DNA of 64,000 nucleotides from Saccharomyces mikatae IFO 1815 (taxonomy: Eukaryota > Ascomycota > Saccharomycetes > Saccharomycetales > Saccharomycetaceae): NCBI RefSeq assembly GCF_947241705.1, contig NC_079267.1, positions 646,501 to 710,500 of the forward strand, read 5' to 3'. Positions within the stretch are counted from its first letter, which is position 1; each line of letters begins with the position of its first letter. Below, piece after piece: positions 54,827-64,000 of this stretch. Position numbers and translations under genes: made by a program. Below the pieces are notes generated by a model. It ran no database searches. It saw only the letters and a list, made by a program, of their open reading frames with translations, and was not told the origin of the DNA.

Positions 54827-55129
54827 ATAGTATACATATTCTACAAATTTTTTAGTTCAAAGTTAGCTACGAAACTACACACGCATTTAAATGTACTCAA
54901 TTATTTTTCCTTAATGGCAGTCGTTTTCTGCCCATCATTACTTATATTCGTAAAACATGATCACGCAACTTTTTTTGTCAATTTTTTTTTCATCCGTTTT
55001 TCGAAGATACTTAGACCATTTCTGCCTCCATTAACATTTATTGGTAACTCTCGATCGACTTTTTTTTAGATCCCAGTAGTTGTTTTCCTGTTCTTTATTA
55101 AAAAAACAAAGCAACCAAGAGCAGCAGAA
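54827..55129. other. Intergenic RED1-RPS28B
   Basis: 303 bp holding the RED1 3' end and the RPS28B promoter, with long T tracts (54968-55000, 55059-55068) typical of ribosomal protein genes. I saw no clear Rap1 consensus. Confidence 0.5.
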
Positions 55130-55333
55130 ATGGATTCCAAGACCCCAGTAACCTTAGCTAAAGTCATCAAAGTTTTAGGCCGTACCGGTTCTCGTGGTGG
55201 TGTTACCCAAGTTCGCGTTGAATTCTTGGAAGACACTTCCCGTACCATTGTCAGAAATGTCAAGGGTCCAGTTAGAGAAAACGATATTTTGGTCTTGATG
55301 GAATCTGAACGTGAAGCTCGTCGTTTGCGTTAA
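55130..55333 (+). CDS. RPS28B: RPS28B, small ribosomal subunit protein eS28
   Basis: The 67-residue eS28 protein sits near the mRNA exit channel of the 40S subunit. The sequence is full length ([20 protein letters not shown] ... [10 protein letters not shown]) with ribosomal-protein codon bias, and has no intron, as in S. cerevisiae. The paralogue RPS28A encodes an almost identical protein, so identity rests on position between RED1 and NEJ1. The S. cerevisiae RPS28B mRNA has an unusually long 3' UTR through which Rps28 and Edc3 trigger its own decay. The long gene-free stretch downstream fits that. Confidence 0.96.
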
Positions 55334-55546
55334 AAAAATATATTAAAACTCAAATATCAGTGCTCTTTGAGCATCGTTTTTTTCTATATTTTCCAAGAAT
55401 AACTTTTCTATATCCAAAAATGAAGTGTGAATGATTATTTTAACTGGGTTTAGTCCATGAAACCGATTGCAAATAATATAAACGTTGGTAAGCTCGTCCA
55501 ACAATTGAAAGAAGGGAGAGAAAGCATTGAGTGTTTGTGCTTTGGT

Positions 55547-55561
55547 CGGTATTCCATACCG
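55547..55561 (+). promoter_or_regulatory. Hairpin in the RPS28B 3' UTR
   Basis: CGGTAT-TCC-ATACCG forms a perfect six-base-pair stem with a three-base loop, about 215 bases after the RPS28B stop. The known autoregulatory mechanism uses a 3' UTR stem-loop bound by Rps28 with Edc3. Whether this hairpin is that element is inference. Confidence 0.4.
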
Positions 55562-55972
55562 TGAATCCATACAATTCCTTTATTAATTTTAATGGATTCT
55601 TAAAAGCAAAATAATATTTTCAGTGGCCAAAAAAAAAGAACAAATGGGTTAGAGATACTCAATGATATCAACTTTCAAAAAATGAATTAAATGATTGAAG
55701 TCGCTTAATTTTTGTGGTTTTTTGAGGGTGGGTTGAGTGTACGACCTACTACAGTTGATGAGATATCTAGCATAGAAGTTACTTTTTCTTTTTCGCTCCT
55801 CGAATTTTTACTAGACTTTAAGAATTAATTGATTTGAGGTTAACCTGTGTGGCATGGAAGAAACAATTCGACAAGAAGTCTCTTTGTCTTTCTCTTTTGG
55901 CGCATCCAGCGATAAATACAATTTAAATATTACATTCATGTACTACTCCCTCTATAAATTAACATGATTACT

Positions 55973-56083
55973 TCACAAAATATAAGCCAAAAAACAGTCC
56001 CCAAACATGCTCAATTTGGCCCGCGGTGTTTTGATGTTCTTTGCTTTCCAAAAGACCCATACATCAATGTTTTTTTTTCCCAT
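55973..56083 (-). CDS. Candidate small ORF, 36 codons, unknown
   Basis: Frame MGKKNIDVWVFWKAKNIK..., within a longer open stretch on the minus strand. S. cerevisiae has an annotated ORF of about 38 codons, YLR264C-A, at about this distance from RPS28B (recalled), which is the only reason to list it. Composition alone does not argue for coding. Confidence 0.2.
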   Translation of the reverse strand: MGKKNIDVWVFWKAKNIKTPRAKLSMFGDCFLAYIL

Positions 56084-56567
56084 TTTTTTGACCTCTTTTT
56101 TCTTCTGACAGATGCTGCGATTCAAGCTTATTTCCTCGAAAACGATTTGCGTCAAAGTTTCATGTGCGGTATTAGGCAAAATTGCGCGGTAATTTTTCAA
56201 TGCCGCTATTAGCTTGATACGATGTACATGAAAGCCATTTAAATACTTGAAACCTACATAGCTGTAGTCCAGTGACAAAGCTATATGTAGCTAAAGATAG
56301 AAAAATAACAGTCTACACACATTGAAACATATATGATGTATAATTATTTTGGTTCTTTCAAATCTCCGTAGTCAATAATTGGCGATATATATTCTTTGAC
56401 ATGTACTTTCAACTTTCTATGTGCATGTGAATCGTCTTATCTTTTAGTACGTTTTGTCCTTACACAAAGTACTTATTCTGAACAAATCAGTATTTGCTGC
56501 AGGGGTTTCAGAAAGGGAACGAATCATCAAAAAAGTGCAATACAAGTTTACTCATGATTGCTTTGCA

Positions 56568-57617
56568 TCAGTTTTTAATTTTAATCTTCCCGAATCTTCT
56601 TTTCTTTCGTGGACGTTCTCCTGCCGGAGATGATGTTAATGATACAACAGAAGCTGGCTTTGTTCTTTTTGAAGACGTGGAGTCATATTCGGTAAAATTC
56701 TCCGGGCAAAGTAGCGAATTAGCATTCCTATTTGCAATTGTTGCATTGGAGCCTATCGTTGGTTTAATATCACGGTAGCTCTTTGGTTGAGTCTCACTTG
56801 AAGGCTCCAATTGCAGCTCAAAATCGTCATCATAGAGATCCTTCGCTCCAGGAAATCTAGCGCCTTCTTTGATGCTTTCCTCTGATTCTTCAATCTGAGA
56901 TATATCTTGAAATTTTTCTTCCGAACATAATAGTACTGTCAGTGAATCTGCTGGTGAATCTGGGTCTTGGAACTTTCCTCTATTATGTAGTTTTTTGATT
57001 ATGTCATCACAAGTGCTTGGCTGTAGAGATTCATAATTCCTAGAGTTTTCAGGAGCCCATTGACGGATAATTTTACTCCCTCCATCTAAATCGTTAAGAG
57101 ATCTTAAGAGATAGTCCAAACATTGTTGCTTTTCGTTCAAAATATCCTGTTGAATAGACTGATATTGGGCGGAAAAATTTATCAACTTCAATAGAAGCAT
57201 GCTCAGATTCTGCAAAATTTTAGAGCATGTATCCTTAGTAACATGAGAAGGTACGATTTTTATAGAAATGGTAATTTCTGGAGATATGTTGAAATTTAAA
57301 TTCAAGTTTGAACCCGTTAATTCAATTTGGTTAATTTTTTGGGGACACCGTAAAATATCCATCAATTTTAGTTTGATTTGATCCAGCGAGGTATTATCTG
57401 TAAAGCCTTGACTCTGACATTGCTGTGATAGCTGAGTTTGGGTGAGTTTAAAGACACTCGGCATCAAATGATTCAAGGAAACTAAGACAACAACTAAAAT
57501 TGTGATTGAAGATCTCATTGGTAGAAATGTTACGAGACAATTTCCCTCACCATTGATTCTTTTTACAAACCATGTTGAATGTTTTAATTGCCGCTCTATA
57601 TACTCAGGATCCATCAT
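56568..57617 (-). CDS. NEJ1: NEJ1, regulator of non-homologous end joining
   Basis: Nej1 (XLF-like) binds Lif1-Dnl4 and is required for end joining in haploid cells. The 349-residue frame has the XLF-type N-terminal domain (about 1-170) with the conserved block QTQLSQQCQSQGFTD, a coiled region, a middle part with WAPEN-RNYESLQ, and a disordered Ser-rich tail. It ends in the basic motif KKRRFGKIKIKN, which in S. cerevisiae (KKRKFGKVRIKN) mediates nuclear import and DNA or Lif1 contact. It is far more diverged than its neighbours (roughly 60% identity by eye to recalled S. cerevisiae Nej1). Start 57617 or the next codon (57614) is possible. Confidence 0.9.
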   Translation of the reverse strand: MMDPEYIERQLKHSTWFVKRINGEGNCLVTFLPMRSSITILVVVLVSLNHLMPSVFKLTQTQLSQQCQSQGFTDNTSLDQIKLKLMDILRCPQKINQIELTGSNLNLNFNISPEITISIKIVPSHVTKDTCSKILQNLSMLLLKLINFSAQYQSIQQDILNEKQQCLDYLLRSLNDLDGGSKIIRQWAPENSRNYESLQPSTCDDIIKKLHNRGKFQDPDSPADSLTVLLCSEEKFQDISQIEESEESIKEGARFPGAKDLYDDDFELQLEPSSETQPKSYRDIKPTIGSNATIANRNANSLLCPENFTEYDSTSSKRTKPASVVSLTSSPAGERPRKKRRFGKIKIKN

Positions 57618-57756
57618 ACATACGTGATCTTAAAGTAAGAAGCAAAAGGTTTGGAATGCACATAGAGGCCCTGTTCTTACATAACGCTGTCTTATTTTCT
57701 GCGCGCTACTTAAATTCGACGTCCCATGTCAATATCCCTATTTGGGACGAAAACCC

Positions 57757-57776
57757 CTATGTAGAAAAATACATCA
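57757..57776. promoter_or_regulatory. a1-alpha2 haploid-specific-gene operator upstream of NEJ1
   Basis: CTATGTAGAAAAATACATCA fits the consensus TCRTGTNNWNANNTACATCA at 18 of 20 positions, including the whole TACATCA half. It lies 140 bp upstream of the NEJ1 start, between it and the PDR8 stop. Repression of NEJ1 in MATa/MATalpha diploids by a1-alpha2 is established. Confidence 0.85.
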
Positions 57777-57789
57777 ATCATAAATAAAC

Positions 57790-59895
57790 TTATAAATCGA
57801 AATGATACTGTTTATAGAATTGTTTTTGGTCCAGACACCATAGATCTTTAGAGATGTCTTTAAACTTCTTCCAAACATCATTAGTAAAATCTTCAATCAT
57901 GAGATCACTGAAGTGTTCCATATTAATACCCTTTTTTAGCCAAATTTTTTCAGTTTCTATTCTTGCTTGAGATGCCTTGTCAAATAATACCCTACTTACA
58001 CGTTCAAACGCCAAAGTTGAGGTTAACTGATAGCATTTGGAGACAGCTCTCAAAAGCTGTTTGTTTCTTTCATTAGACTCAAATATGTTATCGATAATTT
58101 CGTAAAATCTGATTGTTGTTCCAGAAAATGACAGAAATTTATCAGTTCTAACATCGAATCCTGTCAAAAGCTCATCGAAGTTCTCCTCCTGATATTTGAT
58201 AAATTGAATTTTTTTCCCTGTGTCAAGGTCAATTAGGAAAAGAAACCCTTTCTCCCTGATGATCAACCTTTTAAATGCTAAACTATACCCTTGTGATATT
58301 ATCCGTATTAATAGTGGATTAATCAGAACAGTCGATAGTTTTAATCCTTCAGATAAAGTGTCTTCTTGTTCGTTAATGGATTTTCCAACATTAAATAAAA
58401 TCGTATTGACACAAACTGATATTGATATCAACAAAAACTGAACCATTCTGTTCTTATCTATGATTTTACTAAGTTGACCAATGACAATCTCAACATTGTA
58501 CAAACTAATGACCATACTTAAAGCTCTCGATAGAATCAATATATCGAACGGATCAACGACAGAGTAATAAACTGGATTTGTATAATGTTCAATAGGTGTA
58601 AAATTAGATTGTATAAATTCTATCAATCTCAACGGGGAAGTCGAGGTTCTTTTATTGATCTGCTTCTTGTGAATATCACGAGTAATGGATCGAGAAATCT
58701 TTAGAAAATCGCGCATCAACTTGACTTTCCTGAAGTCAAAGCCTAGAGATCCAAAATTTTGCGCTGTAAATATATTTAAATCAAAAAAGTCGTCAGAAAT
58801 ATATGGAGGTTTACCCACGTCATATGATGTGCTAACATCAAGGAAAAGTGCCCAGAACCATATACATCTTAGGGTTTGCCTGTCCTCCTCTCTTTCGTTC
58901 AAATACCACTTATCGATATCATTCAAACCCAAACTTATGCATCCCTGACATAGCTTGTTAATTAAATCAATGCCTTGGGTTGCATCCCATACACCATCTG
59001 TGCAATTTATCATCACATTAATATAAGAAATTAAACAAAATTGTAGTGTTTCCACAAAGTTTGAGCTCGATGATGACGTGGAAGCCGCACTTAAACTACA
59101 AATAAAATGACTTACGGATGGGGGAACATTTTGGTTATAATAGTTCAAACAAAGAATCTGAAGTATAATACCAATGTTATACCTGTTCTGTGGCTTACCT
59201 TCCAAGTCGAGAAGGATAACTAGATCATCGTTAATTGTGTCTCGGATGAACAATCTGTCTAAAAGGGAGATGATATCGTTCTTGTTGAAAATATGCAATA
59301 AGTCAAACAGCGGACTAGCAAAAAAAGATTCAACACAACTTTCAATTTGAGAAAAGCTGGGTAAATGAGAGACAATATGATTATCTTCTAACTGGGTCTC
59401 GGTGCATATAGGATGCGGTTTCAAGACTATCCACAGGTTTTGAAACTCGGTTTGAAACTTATTTGGCTCAAACAAAGACAAAGTTTTCCAAGATGTCGGA
59501 CCAAAAACATACATCGAGCCATTCTCACCTAAAATTGAAGTACGGAGAGACCATAACGGATTATCTGAACTTCTGCAATGCACCTGTTTTGCGCTATCAT
59601 TATCGTTTTCTTTCAGTAAAGTTTGTAAATTCTCAATCTTCTGAATTAATGCTACGTTGGGCACTTGCCCAAACAAGTCTCTATTAGACAAGGCATAGTT
59701 AAACTCTTCTGTGTAGATGCATTGCGGCATTTTTCTAATTAAGCATTGCTGACACATAGGTCTAGTCTGATTGCATTTCAACTTTCTTTTTCTACAAAAA
59801 GCACATGATTTGATGATCTTCCTCCTCTTGCCTTTCTTACCATTGGCAACGGGCTTTTCAATAATAGGTGACATATGACTATGGGTTTCATCCAT
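57790..59895 (-). CDS. PDR8: PDR8, Zn2Cys6 drug-resistance transcription factor
   Basis: Pdr8 is a zinc-cluster activator of membrane-transporter and detoxification genes, acting alongside Yrr1. The 701-residue protein has a basic start (KKGKRRKIIKS), the Zn2Cys6 cluster CAFCRKRKLKC ... CQQCLIRKMPQC at about 31-59, and a short linker. The fungal-specific regulatory region (middle homology) contains RQTLRCIWFWALFLDVSTSY near 330. Length equals that of S. cerevisiae Pdr8. The promoter carries two matches to the Yrr1 element, consistent with reported Yrr1 control of PDR8. Confidence 0.95.
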   Translation of the reverse strand: MDETHSHMSPIIEKPVANGKKGKRRKIIKSCAFCRKRKLKCNQTRPMCQQCLIRKMPQCIYTEEFNYALSNRDLFGQVPNVALIQKIENLQTLLKENDNDSAKQVHCRSSDNPLWSLRTSILGENGSMYVFGPTSWKTLSLFEPNKFQTEFQNLWIVLKPHPICTETQLEDNHIVSHLPSFSQIESCVESFFASPLFDLLHIFNKNDIISLLDRLFIRDTINDDLVILLDLEGKPQNRYNIGIILQILCLNYYNQNVPPSVSHFICSLSAASTSSSSSNFVETLQFCLISYINVMINCTDGVWDATQGIDLINKLCQGCISLGLNDIDKWYLNEREEDRQTLRCIWFWALFLDVSTSYDVGKPPYISDDFFDLNIFTAQNFGSLGFDFRKVKLMRDFLKISRSITRDIHKKQINKRTSTSPLRLIEFIQSNFTPIEHYTNPVYYSVVDPFDILILSRALSMVISLYNVEIVIGQLSKIIDKNRMVQFLLISISVCVNTILFNVGKSINEQEDTLSEGLKLSTVLINPLLIRIISQGYSLAFKRLIIREKGFLFLIDLDTGKKIQFIKYQEENFDELLTGFDVRTDKFLSFSGTTIRFYEIIDNIFESNERNKQLLRAVSKCYQLTSTLAFERVSRVLFDKASQARIETEKIWLKKGINMEHFSDLMIEDFTNDVWKKFKDISKDLWCLDQKQFYKQYHFDL

Positions 59896-60180
59896 CTCAA
59901 CAAACTAAGTGCCGTTTGCCTCTTCCTTTTGTCCTTGTCCAAACCACGTGTTTTTTCAACTGTCATTAACCTTTCAAGAGCTTTGCCTACGCGACAGGGC
60001 GCCGCATTGCACCTAGTGGCAACGTATTCGAAGTACATAAAGTAAAGAAGTAATGACCTCGGTAGTGCTGCCCCCTACCTATCACTGTTAACGCCTCTTC
60101 ATGGTTGCTGAGTCATTGTTAGATCCTCCAACAAATAAGCCACTACTGTCTATGCTCGCATACCCAATGGGCTTTATGAC

Positions 60181-60211
60181 GGGTTGAAACCTCCTCACGA
60201 AGGAGGAACCC
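60181..60211. repeat. Inverted repeat / potential hairpin in the PDR8-BOP2 promoter
   Basis: GGGTT-gaaa-CCTCCT-cacga-AGGAGG-AACCC: eleven base pairs in two perfect blocks with a four-base bulge on one side and a five-base loop. It lies 15 bp from the first Yrr1-type site. Confidence 0.7.
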
Positions 60212-60225
60212 TTAATTTTCAGCCG

Positions 60226-60334
60226 TCCGTGGTTTTATTTAGCTGATCGATCACTTTATATATAGATTCAGATGAGTTATAAATTGTTTATTTGATCTAC
60301 TGCCAAGCTAGTAATGCATCCGACGTCCGTGTAA
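60226..60334 (+). promoter_or_regulatory. Two Yrr1-type response elements
   Basis: TCCGTGGTT (60226-60234) and TCCGTGTAA (60326-60334) both fit WCCGYKKWW, the reported Yrr1 element, at all positions. The first also matches seven of eight bases of the Pdr1/Pdr3 element TCCGYGGA. They are about 330 and 430 bp upstream of PDR8 and 170 and 70 bp upstream of BOP2. Confidence 0.65.
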
Positions 60335-60402
60335 TATAAAAGCTGTGAGTTTTCATAACTATATACTCTTTAGTTGAAAGCAAATAGAAAGAACACGTAA
60401 AG

Positions 60403-62115
60403 ATGGTGACTGCTTTATCGTATTTACCTACAGAACTTGTACAAAGAATATTTGAGTTCACTGTGGCGGAAGCGGGTTCACAGTATTGGCTGTACAATTT
60501 GGTGAATTTAATCGAATTTTCAGTCTGTTCGACAGGTGGAGGCTCTATAACAGAAAACTTCTTAACAAGTTATGTCAAGAAGAATTTGATAGTTTTGGAC
60601 TTGACGTGTGAGGTTACACAAAACTCAATTTTACAAATGGAGTACGGGTTCCTGAGAAGATTCTTGCCGTACATCGATATGAACGCCCAGTATATCAGAG
60701 CTGCTGATTTGAAGACCGATACTGACCAAACCAGGATTTTGGAGGTTGAGAAACTTATCGTTGTATTTGATGAATTCTCCGATTTGAAGGTCATAGAAAC
60801 ATTTTTACCTTTGGCTGATTCTACTTCAAAAATAATGGAATTCGTATTTTGCATTAGCGATATAAAGAGTTCGTTTTATTCGCCTATGGAAAAACTGCAT
60901 GCTGCAAACATTGTGGCAGATATTGATATTAACACATTGTATCTAGACTTTCTGAATACGAATGTCTACTCGGATCAAAATTTCTTTGGAGTTTTTAATC
61001 CCGATATTTTCCAGCTTATCAATAAAGACTATAGAAACTTTTTTTCAAAAACTGGGCAAGAAGGGAAAGGAAGACCTCCAATTTGTAAGAAAATCTGTTT
61101 CCCTCTCGTTGAAACTTTGAATTTGGACTACATGGCCCTTGATTCATTTTTTAATTCAATATTACGTACACTAACAACTAAGATAAAAAAATTTGAAAGA
61201 AACAATGAGTTTGATGTGGATAAAAATCTAAACCTAAATTCAACAACAACAGTGGCAACTTTAATCATCAAGTCAATCTTGCGACAATTTTTCAACGATT
61301 TTCACATTAATTTTCCTAATTTAGTTGCTTTGAATTTTATTAAGACATCTACTCACCCAAACAGTAATAAGGTTACTCAATGTTGTAACTTTATAGATTT
61401 ATCATCATATGTCTTGAACAAATGTCTAAGCGAGAATATTTCGATAAATTTCCTCTTCCAACTACACTCTTTGAAAAATTGGTTGGTACCCAAAATCAAA
61501 GAATTCACTGGACATAAATTCAAGTATGACGAAACAACCTTTTCTGGTTCACCAGAAAGGTATATCAAGTCATTGAGGGGAAATCTCAAAATTTTACAGG
61601 AAATGGCAATTAACGAAACTAACGATGGCACTTGTTATTTTAGGGTGAAGTTGATACCCGAGGGTGTGGAGAAAACTCAGATTATCAACTGGATTCCCTA
61701 CGCCTCTTCATTTAACGATGAAACTGCCAAACAAAAACATCATCTAAAAAGACCAATGATTTGCCTGAAAAATAACTCATTAAAATCGCTAACCATCAAA
61801 ATTATACGTATTGAAAAATGTTCCTCCATTCGAATCCAGGGGTTTTACTTACCAAAGCTAAATGAATTGTTCGTAAACAATACGCTTTGCGATGCCACTC
61901 AACACCAGAAAGAAGAATCAAATGATATGAGTTGTATAGAGTTCACATCATGGAACGAATTACCACAATGCGAAAAATTGGGGTTCGCTCCACTTGAAGA
62001 CGACTCCAATTACGTTCTGAATATCATTAATTTACAAAACCATTTACCGAATTTGAATTTGCGGGAGAGTTTTCCAACTTTTTTCGATGAAAGACAAAAA
62101 TTCGTTGTTGTATGA
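60403..62115 (+). CDS. BOP2: BOP2, protein of unknown function
   Basis: 570 residues, recognised by position and length as the orthologue of S. cerevisiae BOP2, named as a multicopy bypass suppressor of a pam1 slv3 mutant. The N-terminus ([20 protein letters not shown]) resembles an F-box-like helix pair, and the rest looks like an irregular leucine-rich repeat array (repeated L-x-L-x-x-N patterns, for example [36 protein letters not shown]). That would fit an F-box/LRR substrate adaptor, which is inference. No membrane segment or signal peptide. Confidence 0.88.
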   Translation: MVTALSYLPTELVQRIFEFTVAEAGSQYWLYNLVNLIEFSVCSTGGGSITENFLTSYVKKNLIVLDLTCEVTQNSILQMEYGFLRRFLPYIDMNAQYIRAADLKTDTDQTRILEVEKLIVVFDEFSDLKVIETFLPLADSTSKIMEFVFCISDIKSSFYSPMEKLHAANIVADIDINTLYLDFLNTNVYSDQNFFGVFNPDIFQLINKDYRNFFSKTGQEGKGRPPICKKICFPLVETLNLDYMALDSFFNSILRTLTTKIKKFERNNEFDVDKNLNLNSTTTVATLIIKSILRQFFNDFHINFPNLVALNFIKTSTHPNSNKVTQCCNFIDLSSYVLNKCLSENISINFLFQLHSLKNWLVPKIKEFTGHKFKYDETTFSGSPERYIKSLRGNLKILQEMAINETNDGTCYFRVKLIPEGVEKTQIINWIPYASSFNDETAKQKHHLKRPMICLKNNSLKSLTIKIIRIEKCSSIRIQGFYLPKLNELFVNNTLCDATQHQKEESNDMSCIEFTSWNELPQCEKLGFAPLEDDSNYVLNIINLQNHLPNLNLRESFPTFFDERQKFVVV

Positions 62116-62399
62116 GGTTTCATTTTTAACTCAACAATGTGCTAAAATATATAACTATGTAAATCCTTCTAAACATTCTTAAGTATTCTTCGATTAATTT
62201 AACAAGAGGCGTCATAAAAGAAGTTTTTTTTTGGCACTAATTTCTCAACGCTTTTTGTTTTCATTTTCTCGGTCTTTTCTGCCATTGAAGAACAAACAAT
62301 AAAGATTCACGTAATGAAATGAATTTATAAGCTATATTGCTCCAAATCAACGCAGGACCTGACAATAACCCCCTGGTACATATACACAATCAAATAGGG

Positions 62400-63044
62400 A
62401 TGATAAAGTCAACACTAATTTACAGAGATGATGGGCTGCCTCTTTGTACATCAGTGGACAACGAAAATGATCCCTCGTTATTCGAACAAAAGCAAAAAGT
62501 GAAAATCGTTGTTTCCAGGATGACACCACAATCTGCTACGGAGGCTACTTTGGAAAGCGGTTCTTTTGAAATCCACTATTTGAGGAAATCTATGGTATAT
62601 TATTTCGTCATTTGCGAATCCGGATACCCAAGAAATTTAGCATTTTCATACCTTAACGATATAGCGCAAGAGTTTGAGCACTCCTTTGCCAATGAATACC
62701 CCAAGCCCACCGTCAGACCATACCAATTTGTAAACTTCGATAACTTCCTACAAATGACCAAGAAATCATACAGCAACAAGAAAGTTCAGGACAATTTGGA
62801 CCAACTGAACCAAGAGCTTGTAGGTGTCAAGCAAATCATGTCCAAGAACATCGAAGACCTGCTTTACAGAGGCGACTCTCTTGATAAAATGAGTGACATG
62901 AGTTCCTCTCTAAAAGAAACGTCTAAAAGATACAGAAAATCCGCGCAAAAGATCAATTTCGATCTCTTGATGAGCCAATACGCTCCCATCATCATCGTTG
63001 CGTTCTTTTTTGTCTTCCTCTTTTGGTGGATCTTTCTCAAATAG
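62400..63044 (+). CDS. SEC22: SEC22, R-SNARE of ER-Golgi transport
   Basis: Sec22 is the v-SNARE for anterograde and retrograde traffic between ER and Golgi. The 214-residue product has an N-terminal longin domain (about 1-120, IKSTLIYRDDGLPLCTS), the R-SNARE helix (about 130-185, with the zero-layer arginine in LLYRGDSLDKMSDMS) and a C-terminal membrane anchor (YAPIIIVAFFFVFLFWWIFL). The start at 62400 is chosen because it gives the exact family length; the open frame extends 21 codons upstream but without an ATG. Confidence 0.97.
   Translation: MIKSTLIYRDDGLPLCTSVDNENDPSLFEQKQKVKIVVSRMTPQSATEATLESGSFEIHYLRKSMVYYFVICESGYPRNLAFSYLNDIAQEFEHSFANEYPKPTVRPYQFVNFDNFLQMTKKSYSNKKVQDNLDQLNQELVGVKQIMSKNIEDLLYRGDSLDKMSDMSSSLKETSKRYRKSAQKINFDLLMSQYAPIIIVAFFFVFLFWWIFLK

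Positions 63045-64000
<956 letters not shown>

Larger units (their letters stand above)
55334..56567. other. RPS28B 3' UTR and RPS28B-NEJ1 convergent spacer
   Basis: 1234 bp without a recognised gene. The first ~640 bp correspond to the long regulatory 3' UTR known for RPS28B, with a perfect short hairpin at 55547-55561. A small minus-strand frame lies at 55973-56083. The remainder is AT-rich. Confidence 0.55.
59896..60402. other. Divergent promoter PDR8-BOP2
   Basis: 507 bp with two Yrr1-type sites exactly 100 bp apart (60226, 60326) and a strong inverted repeat (60181-60211). Confidence 0.6.

Noticed and set aside
62337-62399. Upstream extension of SEC22
   Set aside because: It starts at a non-ATG codon and would put 21 residues before the longin domain; the ATG at 62400 gives the family length.

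Overview
The window is nuclear DNA of a budding yeast of the Saccharomyces sensu stricto group. Gene content and order match the right arm of S. cerevisiae chromosome XII from FAR10 (YLR238W) to DCS1 (YLR270W) without a rearrangement. The proteins are very close to S. cerevisiae but not identical: YEF3 and GSY2 differ at a few percent of residues or less, while NEJ1, HAP1 and RED1 differ more. HAP1 lacks the Ty1 insertion known from strain S288C. A close relative such as S. paradoxus, or a divergent wild strain, fits; the sequence alone does not settle which. These comparisons rest on remembered reference proteins, not on a search.

Layout. 1-13.4 kb: FAR10 (cut by the left edge), LIP2, VPS34, CSC1, ARV1, GPN3, MAP1, CDD1, ERF2. 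13.4-17.5 kb: the only large accessory region, a retrotransposon graveyard upstream of an intron-containing tRNA-Leu(CAA) gene. It holds a plus-strand delta LTR, then a Ty4-family fossil with its 5' LTR, a tRNA-Asn primer binding site, gag and 3' pol remains and an LTR end. A minus-strand delta lies in its 3' part. In the middle of the Ty4 fossil, where most of pol should be, is a foreign segment of about 1 kb. It carries a 194-codon open frame for a signal-peptide-bearing, N-glycosylatable protein unlike any Ty product. This is the most unusual object in the window.

17.5-33.8 kb: IRC20, RCK2, YEF3, SSP120, SYM1, MCP2, NDL1. 35.0-39.5 kb: HAP1 with an enlarged heme-responsive motif array, followed by tRNA-Ala(AGC) and a truncated delta. 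40.8-55.3 kb: YLR257W, GSY2, HSP60, LCB5, YPT6, TMA7, RED1, RPS28B. 56.5-64 kb: NEJ1, PDR8, BOP2, SEC22 and the 5' part of DCS1.

The genes are ordinary single-copy housekeeping genes, each with its own promoter, and no protein-coding gene shows an intron. Links between them are functional rather than operonic: endosomal, ER and vesicle traffic (VPS34, YPT6, SEC22, ARV1, SSP120), mitochondria (LIP2, SYM1, MCP2, HSP60), translation (YEF3, RPS28B, TMA7, MAP1), stress and carbon response (RCK2, GSY2, HAP1), and meiosis or DNA repair (RED1, NEJ1, IRC20). Several promoters carry recognisable sites: a heat-shock element (HSP60), a Rap1 site (YEF3), STREs (GSY2, SYM1), an a1-alpha2 operator (NEJ1), a URS1-like element (RED1) and two Yrr1-type elements (PDR8/BOP2).
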